Part shown: in pieces, positions 46,701 to 56,089 of the stretch | Layout: every line of letters begins with the position of its first letter | Numbering within the stretch: the stretch's first letter is position 1 | Source: Loripinus fragilis | Taxonomy: Eukaryota > Mollusca > Bivalvia > Lucinida > Lucinidae | NCBI GenBank assembly: GCA_964019695.1 | Contig: OZ026518.1 | Location: forward strand, 113,026,836-113,090,835 | DNA length: 64,000 bases | Direction: 5' to 3' | Notes under the pieces: generated by a model | Told to the model about the DNA's origin: nothing | What the model saw: only the letters and a program-made list of their open reading frames with translations | Database searches by the model: none | Position numbers and translations under genes: made by a program

Positions 46701-49700
46701 AGGAAGTTTGCACTGTTCTGTGCGCCTTATTATCTGTGATACGGTATTGAAATTTTTAGCAAGTATGTACTACTACTAGACGTCACTATTCTTGTTTGGA
46801 AATTGAAACAATAATGCAAAGTATTGTCATATTGACTTTTTAAGGTTTACATTCACTGCAGCAGCAGTGAACTGCTTGTCACCACAAAATGGACGAATCA
46901 AGTTCTTTTCTGTTTTGGCTATCTTATATAAAATAAAATACATACAACAATTTTTGTATAAGCTACAAATGAATTTCAAAAAACTCAAAGATGTGATTTT
47001 TTAAAAAGTGCGTAAAAAGTCTACTTTAGTCAACCCTTTCAAGTGTTTTGTGTTTTTTGCAGTCGACTATGTCAGTCTATTGCCAACTGAACTTAAATTT
47101 GATATAAAACTTCAATCAAAACCATTCTTTTTTCAAAAAAACATATTTTTGCATTTTTAACCAAAACACCGTGGATTGTAAGACAACTTTTCTGAAAAGC
47201 CGCTAAGCTTTTGCCAATTAAACTGCACTTTTATACTCAAAAAAATATTTCAATGTTATTAGCGCTTTATCAGAAATAATTAGTTTAAAGAGTGACCAAT
47301 TAGAAATTTTGTTCAGTGTATATGCTTATTGAGTAGTCCTCCGTGTTTCATTTGACGTTGTCAAAATCGCTTAATTTAATTGGTTGCCAGGTAAATTTAT
47401 GAAAAATATTAAAAACTCTTTATTTCAGAGACCATACCGATGATGAAGCTGAAACTTGACATACATGCTTAGGACATAAGTCTCTACATGTATTATGTTT
47501 TTTTATATTTTGGATCGGATGAATAATCCTCTAGGTTTTTTTTATGGTTTTTGTCCAAATCGCTGAATTTAATTGGTTGCCAGGGGGACTGAAAGTGTAA
47601 ATTTTAGAAAAAAGTTAAATAATTATCTCCTCAGAAATCATAAGGTGGATGAAGCTGATACTTTTCATACGTGCTTATGATCTTATCCTTTACATAAATT
47701 GTGCTTTTTATGATCAGGTAGGCACTCTGGTTGCTGTGGCAACTTTTTTCATTGTCATGTTTATACCTACCCAAAAGTCAGGTGAGCGGTTACAGGACCA
47801 TTTGACCTCTGTTTTTGTTAGATCATGGACTCTTCTATATTTTATCTGTCAGTGTTTAAAATCAGACTATGGCGAATGACAGTCTGTTGGATAGTTTTAT
47901 TTTTCAAATAAGATGTGTTAAAATTATTCTTTTTTGTCAATAATTGTATTTGCAGATTGGTGCACTGAAATAGTGAGTAAGGGGGCAAACATCAAGAATC
48001 GATACAATCAAGTACCACATCTGACCCAGGATACCAATGGGAAAGTGACATACTCACAGTTAGACACCACAAACGAGAGCCAAGAGGTCAGCCCTTTCCC
48101 AGCAGGTGACCACAAGGCACATATATAAACAGACGCGCACAAAGGCATAGCAAACACAGGACAGAAAAAACATAAAAGATCCACAAAAGAAGTACCACCT
48201 TGGAACGGTCAGTAAAATATATTACTGGAGGGCTGAAACCAGTTTCACGGCGCCAACCTCACCCTTAATTCAGATGTGAATCAAGACACATAGATATTTG
48301 GTTTGCATGAAAGACCCCTTAATTATCAATGCATCATCTCCTAGAACATATAAATCAAGATATAACAAGGAGATAAAGCAGAGATAAGAACTCAACAGTA
48401 AGTAAAACTGAATACCAGAGCAAAAGATATCCAACAGGTCAAGCCCGGTGGGCCAGACAAACAGCCATCGCATCAGGCCCCTACCATCTCATCAATAGAT
48501 AAGTCTTTAAGTCGCAACCTCCATAGAGTCTGAAGGCCGACCCACCGGAGTACAATTAAAGAGGAAAGCAAAAATAGTTAGTGAGTATGATCAGGAAATA
48601 CCACACTCACAAACCGCAGACAACCCCATGGCACTGCGAGGAAGAGCTGCTCAACCATCTTGAGACACCAGGAAGACAAATTAAGCAAAGCAATCAGCTC
48701 TCTTCCCCATCAAGATGATTGCAATACTAGAATGGACAAAAAGTAACGTACAACAAAACATAGAACAATTACAGACTCCCACAATGGGAGTTACAATAAA
48801 CAAAAAGTCAACAACAACAGAACCACTGCCTTAGAACGGACAGAAGCCTAAGCTACCGGGGGGGGGGGGGGGGGGCTTTAATGCATTTTTATAGGTACCA
48901 ACCGTCATTGGGTTGACCACCAAGCATGCTGTCTGTTGCAGTACATTAGTGTTGATGTAATGGTAGTTTTAGTACATAAATGTGTGCAACAGACATACCT
49001 CTTGGCATTGCACTTAGAAACATTAGGGTTCATTCCGCGTCTTTTGATTGCATTAAATGGTTTAGTATACTTCCTGATAATAGGTGACCCGAGAGTAGAT
49101 AACCTTATGGTAGGAAGCATATGACGAGAATTGTTAACTGAACTAGGAATACGAACAGAGGACGCCGAATGTAAACAAATGAAAGACACAATTTCCTATC
49201 TATTCAACATCATTAGATTAGGGACTATGAACACGAAAACCTTTTGAATGTCAAAGACCCAATTCACAGGTAGGGGTCCAAGTTAGGAAATATTTGTCTA
49301 CAGGTATAAATTATATTCCTATAATTATCAAATCACAGGTATACTTTCCTATAGGGGCCTCTTTATGACCTTCTACAGAGATGTGATAATCACCTCTTTA
49401 AGACAGCCCTTTGATATCTGGACCATATTGCACCAGCAGGGGTCATAAACCCAATAGACACTGACCCCCATTTCCAACTCCTGGAAGCTCTCTCTTTAAA
49501 GGCTATACACGACTTTTAAAGGCTAAATTATGTGCCTTATCTGCTTTTTCGTTTGGACATTGAAGTGTCAACACCTCTAAGAGCTCTCCAATATCCCTTA
49601 ATGGCAAACGACTGTTCTAATAACCTATTTCCTTTGGGCTGATATTGACCTAGGTAATGACTGACCGCGCTAACCTAATCAATGATAACGCCATCTTGTA

Positions 49701-52700
49701 AAATATACTCCTCGCTAAAAGTTTAGCATAATTGTTTTTCAAAAATGAAGCAGAAATGTCTGGTAAAAAACTTTGACGTTATAAATCCTATTTGATGGCA
49801 TGGTAATTGAGGAAACCATTCAGATTTGTCTTGGTTTGAAATTGACAGTTATTGAGATATTAAATAACGAAAGTTTAATACTACTGCTTTGAAACAGCAC
49901 TTTTAGTCACTCTGTAAAATGACATCCAAAACGATACTTCGGTACAGTTTCATAAAAGGACACATTACGCAAACATTCCAATGCAATATAAAGAGATTTT
50001 TCGAAGTAAGTAAGGGTGCAAAGATCAGGAATCGATACAATCAAGTACCACACCTGACCCAGGATACCAATGGGAAAGTGACAAACTCATAGTTGACACC
50101 ACAAACGAGAACCAAGAGTTCAGCCCTTTCCCAGCAGGTGACCACAAAGCACATATAAACAGACGCGCACAAAGACATAGCAAACACAAGAAAGAACAAG
50201 AACATTAAAGATCCACAAAAGAAGTACCGCCTTGGAACGGTCAGTAAAATATTTTACAGGAGGGCTTAAACTGGTTTAACGGCGCCAACCTCAGCCTTAA
50301 TTCAGATGTGGATCAAGACACATAGATATTTGGTTTGCATGAAAGACCCCTAACTTATCAATGCATCATTTCCTAAAACATATAAATCAAGATATAACAA
50401 GGAGATAAAGCAAAGATAAGGACTCAACAGTAAATAAAACTGAATACCGGAGCAAAAGAAATCCAACAGGTAAACCCCGCTGGGCCCGACAAACAGCCAA
50501 AGCATCAGGCCCCTACCATCTCATCAATAGATAAGTCTTTAAGTCAGAACCATCATAGAGTCTGAAGTCCGACCCACCGGCGTGCAATTAAATAGGAAAG
50601 CAAAGTTGCTAAACGTGATTGGGTTGACTACCAAGCATGCAGTCTGTTGCAATACATTAATGTTATAGCCAATCTTTTTATAATGAAAAATTATTAGAGC
50701 TAATAATCTTTTTCAATTTATACACCAAGTCACTATAGAAATCAGGTTCCGAAAGTCCTTGGCGCAAGAGAAATTTAAGTCCAACTTGGAATTTAGAAAT
50801 CAAATCATAGTATTGTCTATAAAATTTTGAAAATGTTTTACGAAGTTTATGATACCAATAGCCTTGTTTAAGAAGTTTCTGAGTTAACAATTTATTGCGA
50901 GTGTTGAAGTCAGCAACATAGTTAGATGCTCTAGCAAAACGAATGAGTTGAGATATATAGACTCCATAGGATGTAGAACGAAGAACATTGCCATCTAAAA
51001 ATGGGAAATTGACAATTTCAAAATCAAAGTGGTCACGTTTATCATAAATTTTTGTAGAAACAAGGTCATTAGAAATTGATAAATGCAAGTCTAAAAATGC
51101 GGCTTCGGTATCAGAGACATTGGCTTTATTCAGTTGGAGCTCTGAAGGGTATATTTGATTAACCATATTGTCAAAATAAACATTATTAATATTTAAAATA
51201 TCGTTGAAATATCTGGATGTAGTGTTAAACGCATCAATAACATCAGCCTGCTTATCATCAGAAAGAGACATCATAAAGTCCCTCTCATAACAAAACAGGA
51301 ATAAATCTGCAACCAGGGGTGCACAATTAGTGCCCATAGGAATCCCAACTACTTGTCTATAGAGCTTGATGCCAAATTGAATAAAAATGTTGTCCAACAA
51401 AACGGTCAGCGCATCACATACATTTTTAAACGACCATGCATGATACTTTTTAGGTTTTTCTGAAGTAAAAAATGCATTTCTGTTATTACATGCAAGGTGA
51501 GGAGAGCCTTCTCTCTGGTAGGTTCTTTCAATAAGATCAATAAGTTTATCTTCAATTAAATTATGAGGTAAAGTAGTGTAAAGAGTAGAAAAAGCATAAG
51601 TAGACATACTGGTCGCATTGAAATCTCTAGCTTTAATTTTATCTAAAATTTCACCTGAATTTTTAATAGACCAAAATAGGTTTTAACAGGATCTCTCATA
51701 TACCTTTTCACAATATTTGATAACATGTTTTTAACAGCTGTAAGACACGAGGTTAACAATTTAGAAAGTTCTGTTGTCGTACAAGAACTAGAATTAGCGA
51801 TAAATCTTGATTTATAGGTTTTTTATGGAGTTTAGGTAACCAGTACAACGTAGTAACTTTGTCTTGAGTTTCTTTATCTTTGACACCAAAATGTAGGGCT
51901 GTATGACAACCATGCCCATCAACAATAACCCTCTCACTTAAAGAAGGCTGCAGTTTATAGGCATTAGTGTCAACAAGCTCACGCTTAAGAATATTAATAT
52001 AATACAATCGTCAAACAACTACAACATTGTTAGCAGCTTTATCTGCTGGAACCAAAACATAGTTCATATGAAAATCTTGAATAACTCGTTTAAGATGACG
52101 AAAAGAAGATTTAGGTTTAGGGAGCAAAAGATGTGTATTACCAGAGTAAAATGAAATACGAGTAACAATAATTTTAAAATTGTTAATCTTCCATTCCTTC
52201 AAGGCATCAGGTTCAACATTTTCCCGTTTGCACCAGCGATTACTAAAGTCATTTAAAGAAGCAGCGATCTCTCTACGACATTTAGAGAAATCAATATTAG
52301 AGGGAAATCTATATTTAGGACCTTTAGAAATGATATTGCGAACATTAGCGTCAGGAATGACATTTGGATTACCTGTTATAACATGCCCTGCAGAGGGATA
52401 TAAATAATTAGATTTTTTACAATCTCAGGAGGCAGGAGTATTGGAATCTATATCTAAATCATTTACAATTTTATTAAAGTTAAATATAGTAGACCTAATT
52501 GGTTTGTTATATTTATAACAAATGATAGGAGTTTCAGAATTATTAAAGTAATTTGGAATAGATGAAATCACTGAATTATCCTTGAAAATACTATGTAAAT
52601 CAATAAACTCAATACCTTTGTTAATGAATGGAATTAAAGGGGTCACAGCAACAAGGTGCTTTAGTCCATTTTTCATTATTTCCAGAAAAACGCGAAAAAC

Positions 52701-54745
52701 ATAATTTTTGGCAATTCTCAAAATATGTAGATTTTTCTTTCAAAAATGAACAAGATATGTTTAAAAATAGTGAATTCAGGAGATTTTGCAATGGTTTTAC
52801 TGCTTAAAGTGAGAAAAACTTGATTTTTGCGATTTCGTTTCTGCAAAAAGGGACCTAAGTCCAAATATCATAAAACTTAAAAAATGCATACAGAAAGTTT
52901 ATAGCAGTCCATCAATACTAAAAAAATGCATGATAGTGTGTGGAAAGCTTATTTCTTACAAATAGAACAGCGAAAACCTGGATAAAATCGTTGATTTACT
53001 AAAATTCCATAAATATGAACAGATTTCAATGACACAAAGGTCCTAAGTCCATAGTCTAGGTTTTATGCTATATAAAATTAGTTTAGCGATTCCATTTGAC
53101 GGGAAATAATATCTAACAAGCAAAATGTTGCTGTTTGAGGCTCAGAGTGTGACAATAATGATTATAAGGCAATAACACTTTGAAATAAATCTGAAAATAA
53201 AAACTATGGAGTTTTATGCATAAACATCCAATTTTGGACTTATGACCTTTGTGAAAATGATATAATCCTATTTATTTCAATTTTTTATGGTAATTTAATG
53301 GTCAAAGGGAGTTAATATGGTACGGAAATGTTTTTTTTATACATGAAAAAGAGGCTAACTCAATTTTGACCAAAAGTGGACTAAAGCACCTTTTTGCTGT
53401 GGCCTCTTCAATTTTGATAAAATGTCGTTTATGGTTTACCTCAGAATCGATATAAGGACTAAGGAAATGTTGAACATAGCACCTTGTAAGGAGTGCCACT
53501 TTATTTAATTTGTTTGCTCTTTCGTAAATCGTTCAAGCCTGTGAAATTGGCAAAATTCAGATAAAATTATGGCATTTTTGCTCAAACATAGATTTAGGGT
53601 ACACATTAGAACCAGCTCACTGAGTAACCACAGCCTATGTTTCAGAGTAAAAATAAGAAAATAACGCATACTCATGTTAACCCCAACTTTACTATATATA
53701 AGTGGGATGCAAGGGGGTCTCCACTATACGTAAATGTTATCATGATGATATTAAAATCTATAGGGGACAGGTAAGATAATGTAGTATGGTCATAATAATC
53801 AGATCACTTAAGATGGGGAAATAAGAACTATTTAAAGACAAACTTGTTTTCAAAATGTGTAATATCGTAATTTTCCTATAAAGTCTGATCATTTTTGTTC
53901 TTCCCCAAAAAAATCAGTGTTTGATGTTGGCTCTTCAATCGTCATATTTTAACAAATTGCTCGAGCATTCTCTCTACTTATATGGTATGCATGATGTACA
54001 AAAGTGGCATATGGTATGCATATTGCAAGTTTTAGAAAAAAAACCCTGTTCATTAAGAAACAGTAAATTAAAAGCTTATCCCCTAAATTCCGAAATTGGA
54101 TTGGCTGACACATAACTCACATCCGTTCTTTGCTACAACATGTTTTCTTTCAAAATCCATTAAAATATTGTTGTTCATACTTTGGTAATATTAAGCAGCA
54201 TATCATATAATTTAGCACTATAACTTAGAATATGCAAAACTTTTGGCGAGGAGTATTCATGGAGGCAATAAAGTATAACCATGTAGCACATATTCCAGTA
54301 GCGCTGCATTTTATTTATAAGACAATAAATATGGCAGAAGCTTCACAGTAGCTGGGCCAGCAGAAAAGTACAACCTCCAATAAATCTCAACAGAAAATAT
54401 ATTATCATGTCATCCGGCATGCCAGTTTGACATTTAACAATCCAATTCGCTTATTCGAAATACACATAAGAGTATTATTTACAATTATATTGGCATTTTT
54501 TTTTCAGTGATATACTCAAGCCAGGTGGACATTTTGTTGCCCTTGACGTAATGGACCAGTCCACCTACACAGTCGGCGACAAGACGTTCAGTCTACTTTG
54601 TGTCACACCAGAAGAGATAAAGGAGTCTTTTCTGCAAAATGGATTCGAAATAGAACAATTTGAAACACATGATCTAGGCAACTGCCCTAAAACAGTGCGC
54701 TCTGATGCAAAAACTGTTTACTGTGTTGTTGGAAGGAAACGGTAG
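31558..54745 (+). CDS. NNMT/PNMT/TEMT-family SAM-dependent N-methyltransferase, four-exon gene
   Basis: The predicted CDS joins 31558-31723, 32437-32647, 34857-35051 and 54508-54745. Splice phases are 1, 2 and 2 and all three introns are GT-AG, giving 269 residues (human NNMT has 264). Family landmarks appear in the expected order. FDPVVYIKAHYS near the N-terminus corresponds to FNPRDYLEKYYK of NNMT. GIGTGP (65-70) is the SAM-binding motif I. TDISKDN (88-94) has the acidic residue that in this fold contacts the ribose. VDSVISCLNMCTTSS (164-178) lies over the cofactor. LKPGG (194-198) is followed by ALD with Asp204, aligning with catalytic Asp197 of NNMT. The family is cytosolic and transfers methyl from SAM to pyridines, indoleamines or other amines; this protein's substrate cannot be read from sequence. 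Introns are 713, 2209 and 19456 bp, the last filled with nested transposons. A non-coding 5' exon and the poly(A) site were not identified. Confidence 0.9.
31724..32436. other. Intron 1 (713 bp)
   Basis: Bounded by GTAATT and TTACAG. Apart from the 141-bp MITE at 31871-32011 it holds no recognised feature. Confidence 0.8.
31871..32011. mobile_element. 141-bp MITE in intron 1
   Basis: TTGCTCGGTTAGCGTAGAGT at the left end is inverted as ACTCTACGCTTATCGAGCAA at the right end, with two mismatches. TA flanks both ends (31869-31870, 32012-32013). The interior is unique and non-coding. A TA-duplicating DNA transposon derivative is the simplest reading. Confidence 0.75.
32437..32647 (+). CDS. Methyltransferase exon 2: SAM-binding motif I and motif II
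   Basis: Acceptor TTACAG|GC, donor AAAGG|GTGAGT. Encodes residues 56-126, with KTLLGIGTGPVVKDV (glycine-rich loop) and EIILTDISKDN (end of beta 2). The region corresponds to LLIDIGSGPTIYQL and VVTDYSDQN of vertebrate NNMT. Confidence 0.92.
32648..34856. other. Intron 2 (2209 bp)
   Basis: Bounded by GTGAGT and TTACAG. Most of it is the hAT-type element at 32840-34136. The right part (34240-34660) is unusually rich in TTGCGGCAGC/GCTGC-like words for this AT-rich region and may be another repeat, unidentified. Confidence 0.8.
32840..34136. mobile_element. hAT-type non-autonomous element with perfect 8-bp target duplication
   Basis: The left end CAGACATGGGCCGAATTA and the right end TAATTCGCCCCATGTCTG are terminal inverted repeats differing at one position. 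ATTCTGTT is present exactly on both sides (32832-32839 and 34137-34144), the 8-bp duplication expected of the hAT superfamily. Both subterminal regions are dense in AATGCATTACTT and CAAGTAATGC words, in inverted orientation. The 1297-bp interior has no transposase frame, so it must have been mobilised in trans. Confidence 0.93.
34857..35051 (+). CDS. Methyltransferase exon 3: motif over the SAM adenine
   Basis: Acceptor TTACAG|C, donor ATCAG|GTAATT. Encodes residues 126-191 including TPWEAKSEQVRKKVKHAMVWDM and RVDSVISCLNMCTTSSTIAGY. The second segment aligns with CVLSTLCLDAACPDLPTY of NNMT. Both flanking phases match exons 2 and 4. Confidence 0.9.
35275..35645. repeat. Repeat of GTTCTAGAAC / AGTTCAAGAACT words
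   Basis: About nine TTCNNGAA sites (TTCTAGAA, TTCAAGAA, TTCTTGAA) occur in 370 bp, within irregular repeats of GAACTGGTTCTA-like sequence. A second cluster of the same words lies at 39905-40060. Confidence 0.65.
37010..38096. repeat. 1.1-kb polypyrimidine (CT-rich) block with three embedded homologous spacers
   Basis: The plus strand is almost pure C and T as CTCTCTCCCTCCC-like sequence. It is broken by a spacer containing CAGTCGACATTTTGCTTGCA and ACAAAGTGGAATTTC at 37542, again at 37755, and in diverged form at 38087. The spacers show a higher-order repeat of a CT tract plus spacer. The long Ser/Pro/Leu frames here are composition artefacts. Confidence 0.92.
38421..38625 (-). mobile_element. 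tRNA-derived SINE with 13-bp perfect target duplication
   Basis: Same family as 20225-20418. On the minus strand it has GCAGTGGCTCAGTGGTAGAG (box A) and GCGGGTTCGAGCCC (box B), the shared body, and a TCAAATCAAG tail. ATATTTGGTATGC occurs exactly at 38408-38420 and 38626-38638. Box B is close to the tRNA consensus, so the promoter may be intact. Confidence 0.93.
39484..39581. repeat. 98-bp near-perfect hairpin
   Basis: AATAAAGGAT and ATCCTTTATT form the outer stem, CTTTCTGTTTAAAC and GTTTAAACAAGAAAG the middle, and GGTGGGC-TAC-GCCCACC the inner stem with a 3-base loop. Each arm is about 46 bases with few mismatches. It could be a very short foldback transposon; an RNA hairpin is possible but unsupported. 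Confidence 0.85.
39600..39915. repeat. Three-copy tandem repeat of about 122 bp with TGCGCATATGCGCA palindrome
   Basis: Each unit has TAGCAAAGGCTCTGAT, a core such as GACTGCGCATATGCGCAGGC, GTCTGAGCC, GCTGGTCG and AATAGCTTAACAGTCATTTA. The second unit contains the perfect 14-bp palindrome TGCGCATATGCGCA. Weaker relatives occur near 2010-2055 and 55735-55770, so it is a dispersed family. Confidence 0.85.
42560..43160. repeat. Diverged relative of the 150-bp array unit
   Basis: About four degenerate units share CATATGCATTGA, TTATGGCGCTTGACTTATGC and AGAATTTGT-type words with the array at 22445-23900. Confidence 0.55.
43544..44852. mobile_element. Mariner-like element, 1.3 kb, inside the TTA-flanked element
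   Basis: The left end CGAGGGATGATCCTAAAGTT is exactly inverted at the right end (AACTTTAGGATCATCCCTCG), with TA on both sides (43542-43543, 44853-44854). Length and TIR type are those of mariner. A frame beginning MPHSLDKSSISNSC at 43753 may be the start of an old transposase but stops at once, and no D,D34D catalytic region could be read. Non-autonomous or degenerate. Confidence 0.82.
45544..45675 (-). mobile_element. 5'-truncated Penelope-like retroelement copy 1 (3' end only)
   Basis: About 130 bp match the terminal part of the copies at 47968 and 50006, from GTAAGTAAGGGTGCAAAGAT to CCCTTTCCCAACAGG. Only the 3' terminal region, read on the minus strand, is present. Confidence 0.8.
45741..47880 (+). 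mobile_element. Modular element with terminal hairpin and a split tandem array
   Basis: The left end ATCACCTGAGCGGAAGGCTC and AAAGGTGAGCTTAT form the AGCTCACCTGAG-type hairpin, followed by GTCTGCCCGTCCGTCC. Internal units of about 190-290 bp share GAATTTGATTGGTTGCAGGG, AAGCTGAAACTT(A/G), CATACATGCT and AACTCTGGTTGCTAT (45957, 46250, 47722). The array is interrupted by the insertion at 46313-47318. Confidence 0.7.
46313..47318. mobile_element. 1.0-kb TIR element inserted in the tandem array
   Basis: The left end CACTGAGCCAAATTTCTAAT and the right end ATTAGAAATTTTGTTCAGTG are inverted repeats with three mismatches, continuing into TGGTC/GACCA. TA lies outside both ends (46311-46312, 47319-47320). 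Array units resume on both sides. No transposase recognised. Confidence 0.78.
47968..48960 (-). mobile_element. 5'-truncated Penelope-like retroelement copy 2, interrupted
   Basis: The 3' non-coding region matches 50006-50540 almost base for base. On the minus strand the C-terminal coding end reads QQTACLVVNPMTV (48900-48950) and, after an insertion at about 48565-48895, FAFLFNCTPVGRPSDSM with a stop near 48502. These are the same residues as in the longer copy at 50539-53499. The copy ends soon after 48960, so it is 5' truncated. Confidence 0.82.
48565..48895 (-). mobile_element. Related short retroelement insertion with a 20-base G run
   Basis: The segment splits copy 2 and matches 62952-63175 (GTGAGTATGATCAGGAAATA, CCCATGGCACTGCGAGGAAG, CAGACTCCCACAATGGGAGT). 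Its first bases GTTAGTGAGTATGATCAGG resemble the 3' end of the larger family, suggesting a 5'-truncated copy of a sister subfamily. A run of about 20 G lies at 48859-48878. Confidence 0.72.
50539..53499 (-). pseudogene. Reverse transcriptase pseudogene, Penelope-like RT type
   Basis: Coding pieces in order on the minus strand are YVQHFLSPYIDSEVNHKRHF (53499-53410), then an insertion at 52638-53407. These are followed by PFINKGIEFIDLHSIF, SVISSIPNYFNNSETPIICY, a lysine-rich linker, DFHMNYVLVPADKAANNVVV and LYWLPKLHKKPI. The RT core has LYTTLPHNLI, VGIPMGTNCAPLVADLF and FLDLHLSI, and the tail ends QQTACLVVNP and FAFLFNCTPVGRTSDSM with a stop at 50539-50541. PADKAANNVVV, YWLPKLHK and GIPMGTNCAP fit the Penelope/RT-like type with no visible GIY-YIG domain. 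The catalytic box reads YFND (51200-51211), Asn replacing the first Asp of the usual YxDD. Frameshifts near 50678, 51610, 51750, 52010 and 52420 confirm decay. The family-level name is inference. Confidence 0.8.
52638..53407. mobile_element. 770-bp MITE inside the reverse transcriptase pseudogene
   Basis: GGTCACAGCAACAAGGTGCT followed by TTAGTCC at the left end is inverted at the right end (GGACTAAAGCACC, TTTTTGCTGTGGCC). TTAA (52634-52637) and TCAA (53408-53411) lie just outside, possibly a TTAA duplication with one mutation. The reverse transcriptase frame reads HKRHFIKI on one side and PFINKGIEFI on the other, showing that the insertion split a coding region. The interior is AT-rich with no coding content. 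Confidence 0.82.
54508..54745 (+). CDS. Methyltransferase exon 4: C-terminal catalytic part
   Basis: The acceptor is a T tract ending TTTTTTTTCAG|T. Encodes residues 191-269 with SDILKPGGHFVALDVMDQSTY, then SLLCVTPEEIKESFLQNGF and VYCVVGRKR, stop TAG at 54743-54745. It corresponds to LLKPGGFLVIMDALKSSYY through LVARK of NNMT. Asp204 aligns with the catalytic Asp197. Confidence 0.92.
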
Positions 54746-55379
54746 AGGGACACATTCAGGAGACATCCTCGTTCTGTAGTAAATTAAGCTCAGTTTAAAT
54801 CATCACGTTTAGTCTAGACCCTACCATTGCACTTTTATATAAACTGCATTCCGACCCCAACTTCGTTATAATTATATCTGGCCTGTGGTAATTTTACATC
54901 AATCATCAACAACACTGAAACCCCAAAAATGCATGCATCTGTTAAATTCAATAACGAAAACAATTAACTTTTTCAGAAACTCTATTTAAGGGGATATATC
55001 TTTTAAAAGCTCTTACTTGCATGTATTTTTTCCTGTATAAACAAAAATTGCTTTTTTATCAAGGAGGCGGATACCTTTGGTCACATTGTTGTGTGAACAA
55101 TTTACACATCTCACATAGATCACTTAACGCCTCAACATCCTGTACAGCTTTTGATCAATCAGCAGCATGCTTATCAGTCTTTTAGAGTTACTTCCTGGTT
55201 TGATACCGTTTGCAATATTGTGACACGCTGGGCGGACTTTAGAGAAAACCATTAGCATAATCATGAACTACATTTATCTGACTACAATATTTAGAAGTAT
55301 TTTGACCCAAATATATGTATTTCTGGTATTCGTTACGTTTTTTCATTATGACCTTGATAAGTTCAAAAGAAAAAAATGT
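54746..55379. other. Presumed 3' untranslated region and flank
   Basis: No AATAAA signal was found in the first several hundred bases after the stop codon. The end of the transcript is not placed. Nothing else recognised. Confidence 0.4.
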
Positions 55380-56050
55380 AAATATATATTTTTCTACCAG
55401 AAATTTGTTTCATTTTTCCTATAGAATAGTCAATGTTTTCCCATTGCCAAACTACAAACTTTGACCTTGCCATTAATAAGGTCGAGGTCAAGCTAGGATC
55501 CTCATTTGTACAAATTATGATATGCTGGAGTTTCCAATGCTACATGCCAGTTTCGTGGAAATCCGACCATTGGTTCCGGAGAGGAAGATTATTGAAAGGT
55601 TTTAAATCATATATGGGCATGGCGGCCATCTTGTTCATGTGACCCAGATGCCTTAAACAAAATTTCGCATTCCTTACCCAAGGAGGCTCTACTCAATATT
55701 TGAGCTGTATCACAAGAAAAGCGGCTTTTTGCAGTAACCACACAGCTGATCAGCGCCTTTGTTTTCGCTACACAGCTAGTATAATCCCTCTTCTTCATAA
55801 GTCCTAAATTTTAAGCCTCTAGCTATCTTCTGTAACTATGCAGCTTAGTTTGTGTTGGAGGCGGTTAGAATCATAGAAGACCCATTTTCTCATATTGCAG
55901 CTCACTTGGCTTCAACTGGCCCAGTGGTTTCTACAAATGAAGATCTTTGAGCATCACCACCAATGGACAACGTATGGACAGACTGATGGATGCCAGACTA
56001 TGAGTAAACCATTAGCTCATAAGTGAGCCCTTGGCTCAGATGAGCTAAAC
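55380..56050 (-). mobile_element. Modular repeat ending in an AGCTCA...GAGCC hairpin
   Basis: It contains AAGGTCGAGGTCAAGCTAGG, GTTTCGTGGAAATCCGACCA and GGCGGCCATCTTG, phrases typical of dispersed bivalve repeats. The right end is AGCTCATAAGTGAGCCCTTG then GCTCAGATGAGCTAA, a relative of the hairpins at 12455 and 18490. Around 55735 CACAGCTGATCAGCGCC recalls the 39600 family. Confidence 0.55.
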
Positions 56051-56089
56051 TCTGTTTTGGCTAGGGTCTGTTCAAAAAAAGTTATGGGG

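Larger units (their letters stand above)
50006..53499 (-). mobile_element. Penelope-like retroelement copy 3, longest in the window
   Basis: Read on the minus strand, the element carries a reverse transcriptase pseudogene (53499 to 50539) followed by a 530-bp 3' non-coding region ending at about 50006. That region is shared with copies at 45544, 47968 and, in part, 63916. All three complete 3' ends stop at the same GTAAGTAAGGGTGCAAAG-type sequence while their 5' limits differ, as in target-primed reverse transcription. The 5' boundary is not resolved and may lie beyond 53499. Confidence 0.78.
49708..54253. mobile_element. TA-flanked TIR element containing the long retroelement copy
   Basis: The left end CTCCTCGCTAAAAGTTTAGC is inverted at the right end (GCAAAACTTTTGGCGAGGAG) with two mismatches, with TA outside both (49706-49707, 54254-54255). 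Subtracting the retroelement leaves roughly 1.5 kb, a usual size for a Tc1/mariner-type element. No transposase is readable, and the match is limited to about 25 bp. Confidence 0.55.
35052..54507. other. Intron 3 (19.5 kb), transposon-rich
   Basis: Bounded by GTAATT and a T-rich tract ending TTTTTTTTCAG. It holds at least eight distinguishable mobile or repeat elements, listed separately, and no other supported gene. Stretches 35650-37010, 38640-39480 and 48980-49700 show nothing recognisable. Confidence 0.8.

Noticed and set aside
48905..49189. 94-codon minus-strand frame as a gene
   Set aside because: Its end overlaps the retroelement C-terminus QQTACLVVNP in a different frame, so it is a shadow frame.
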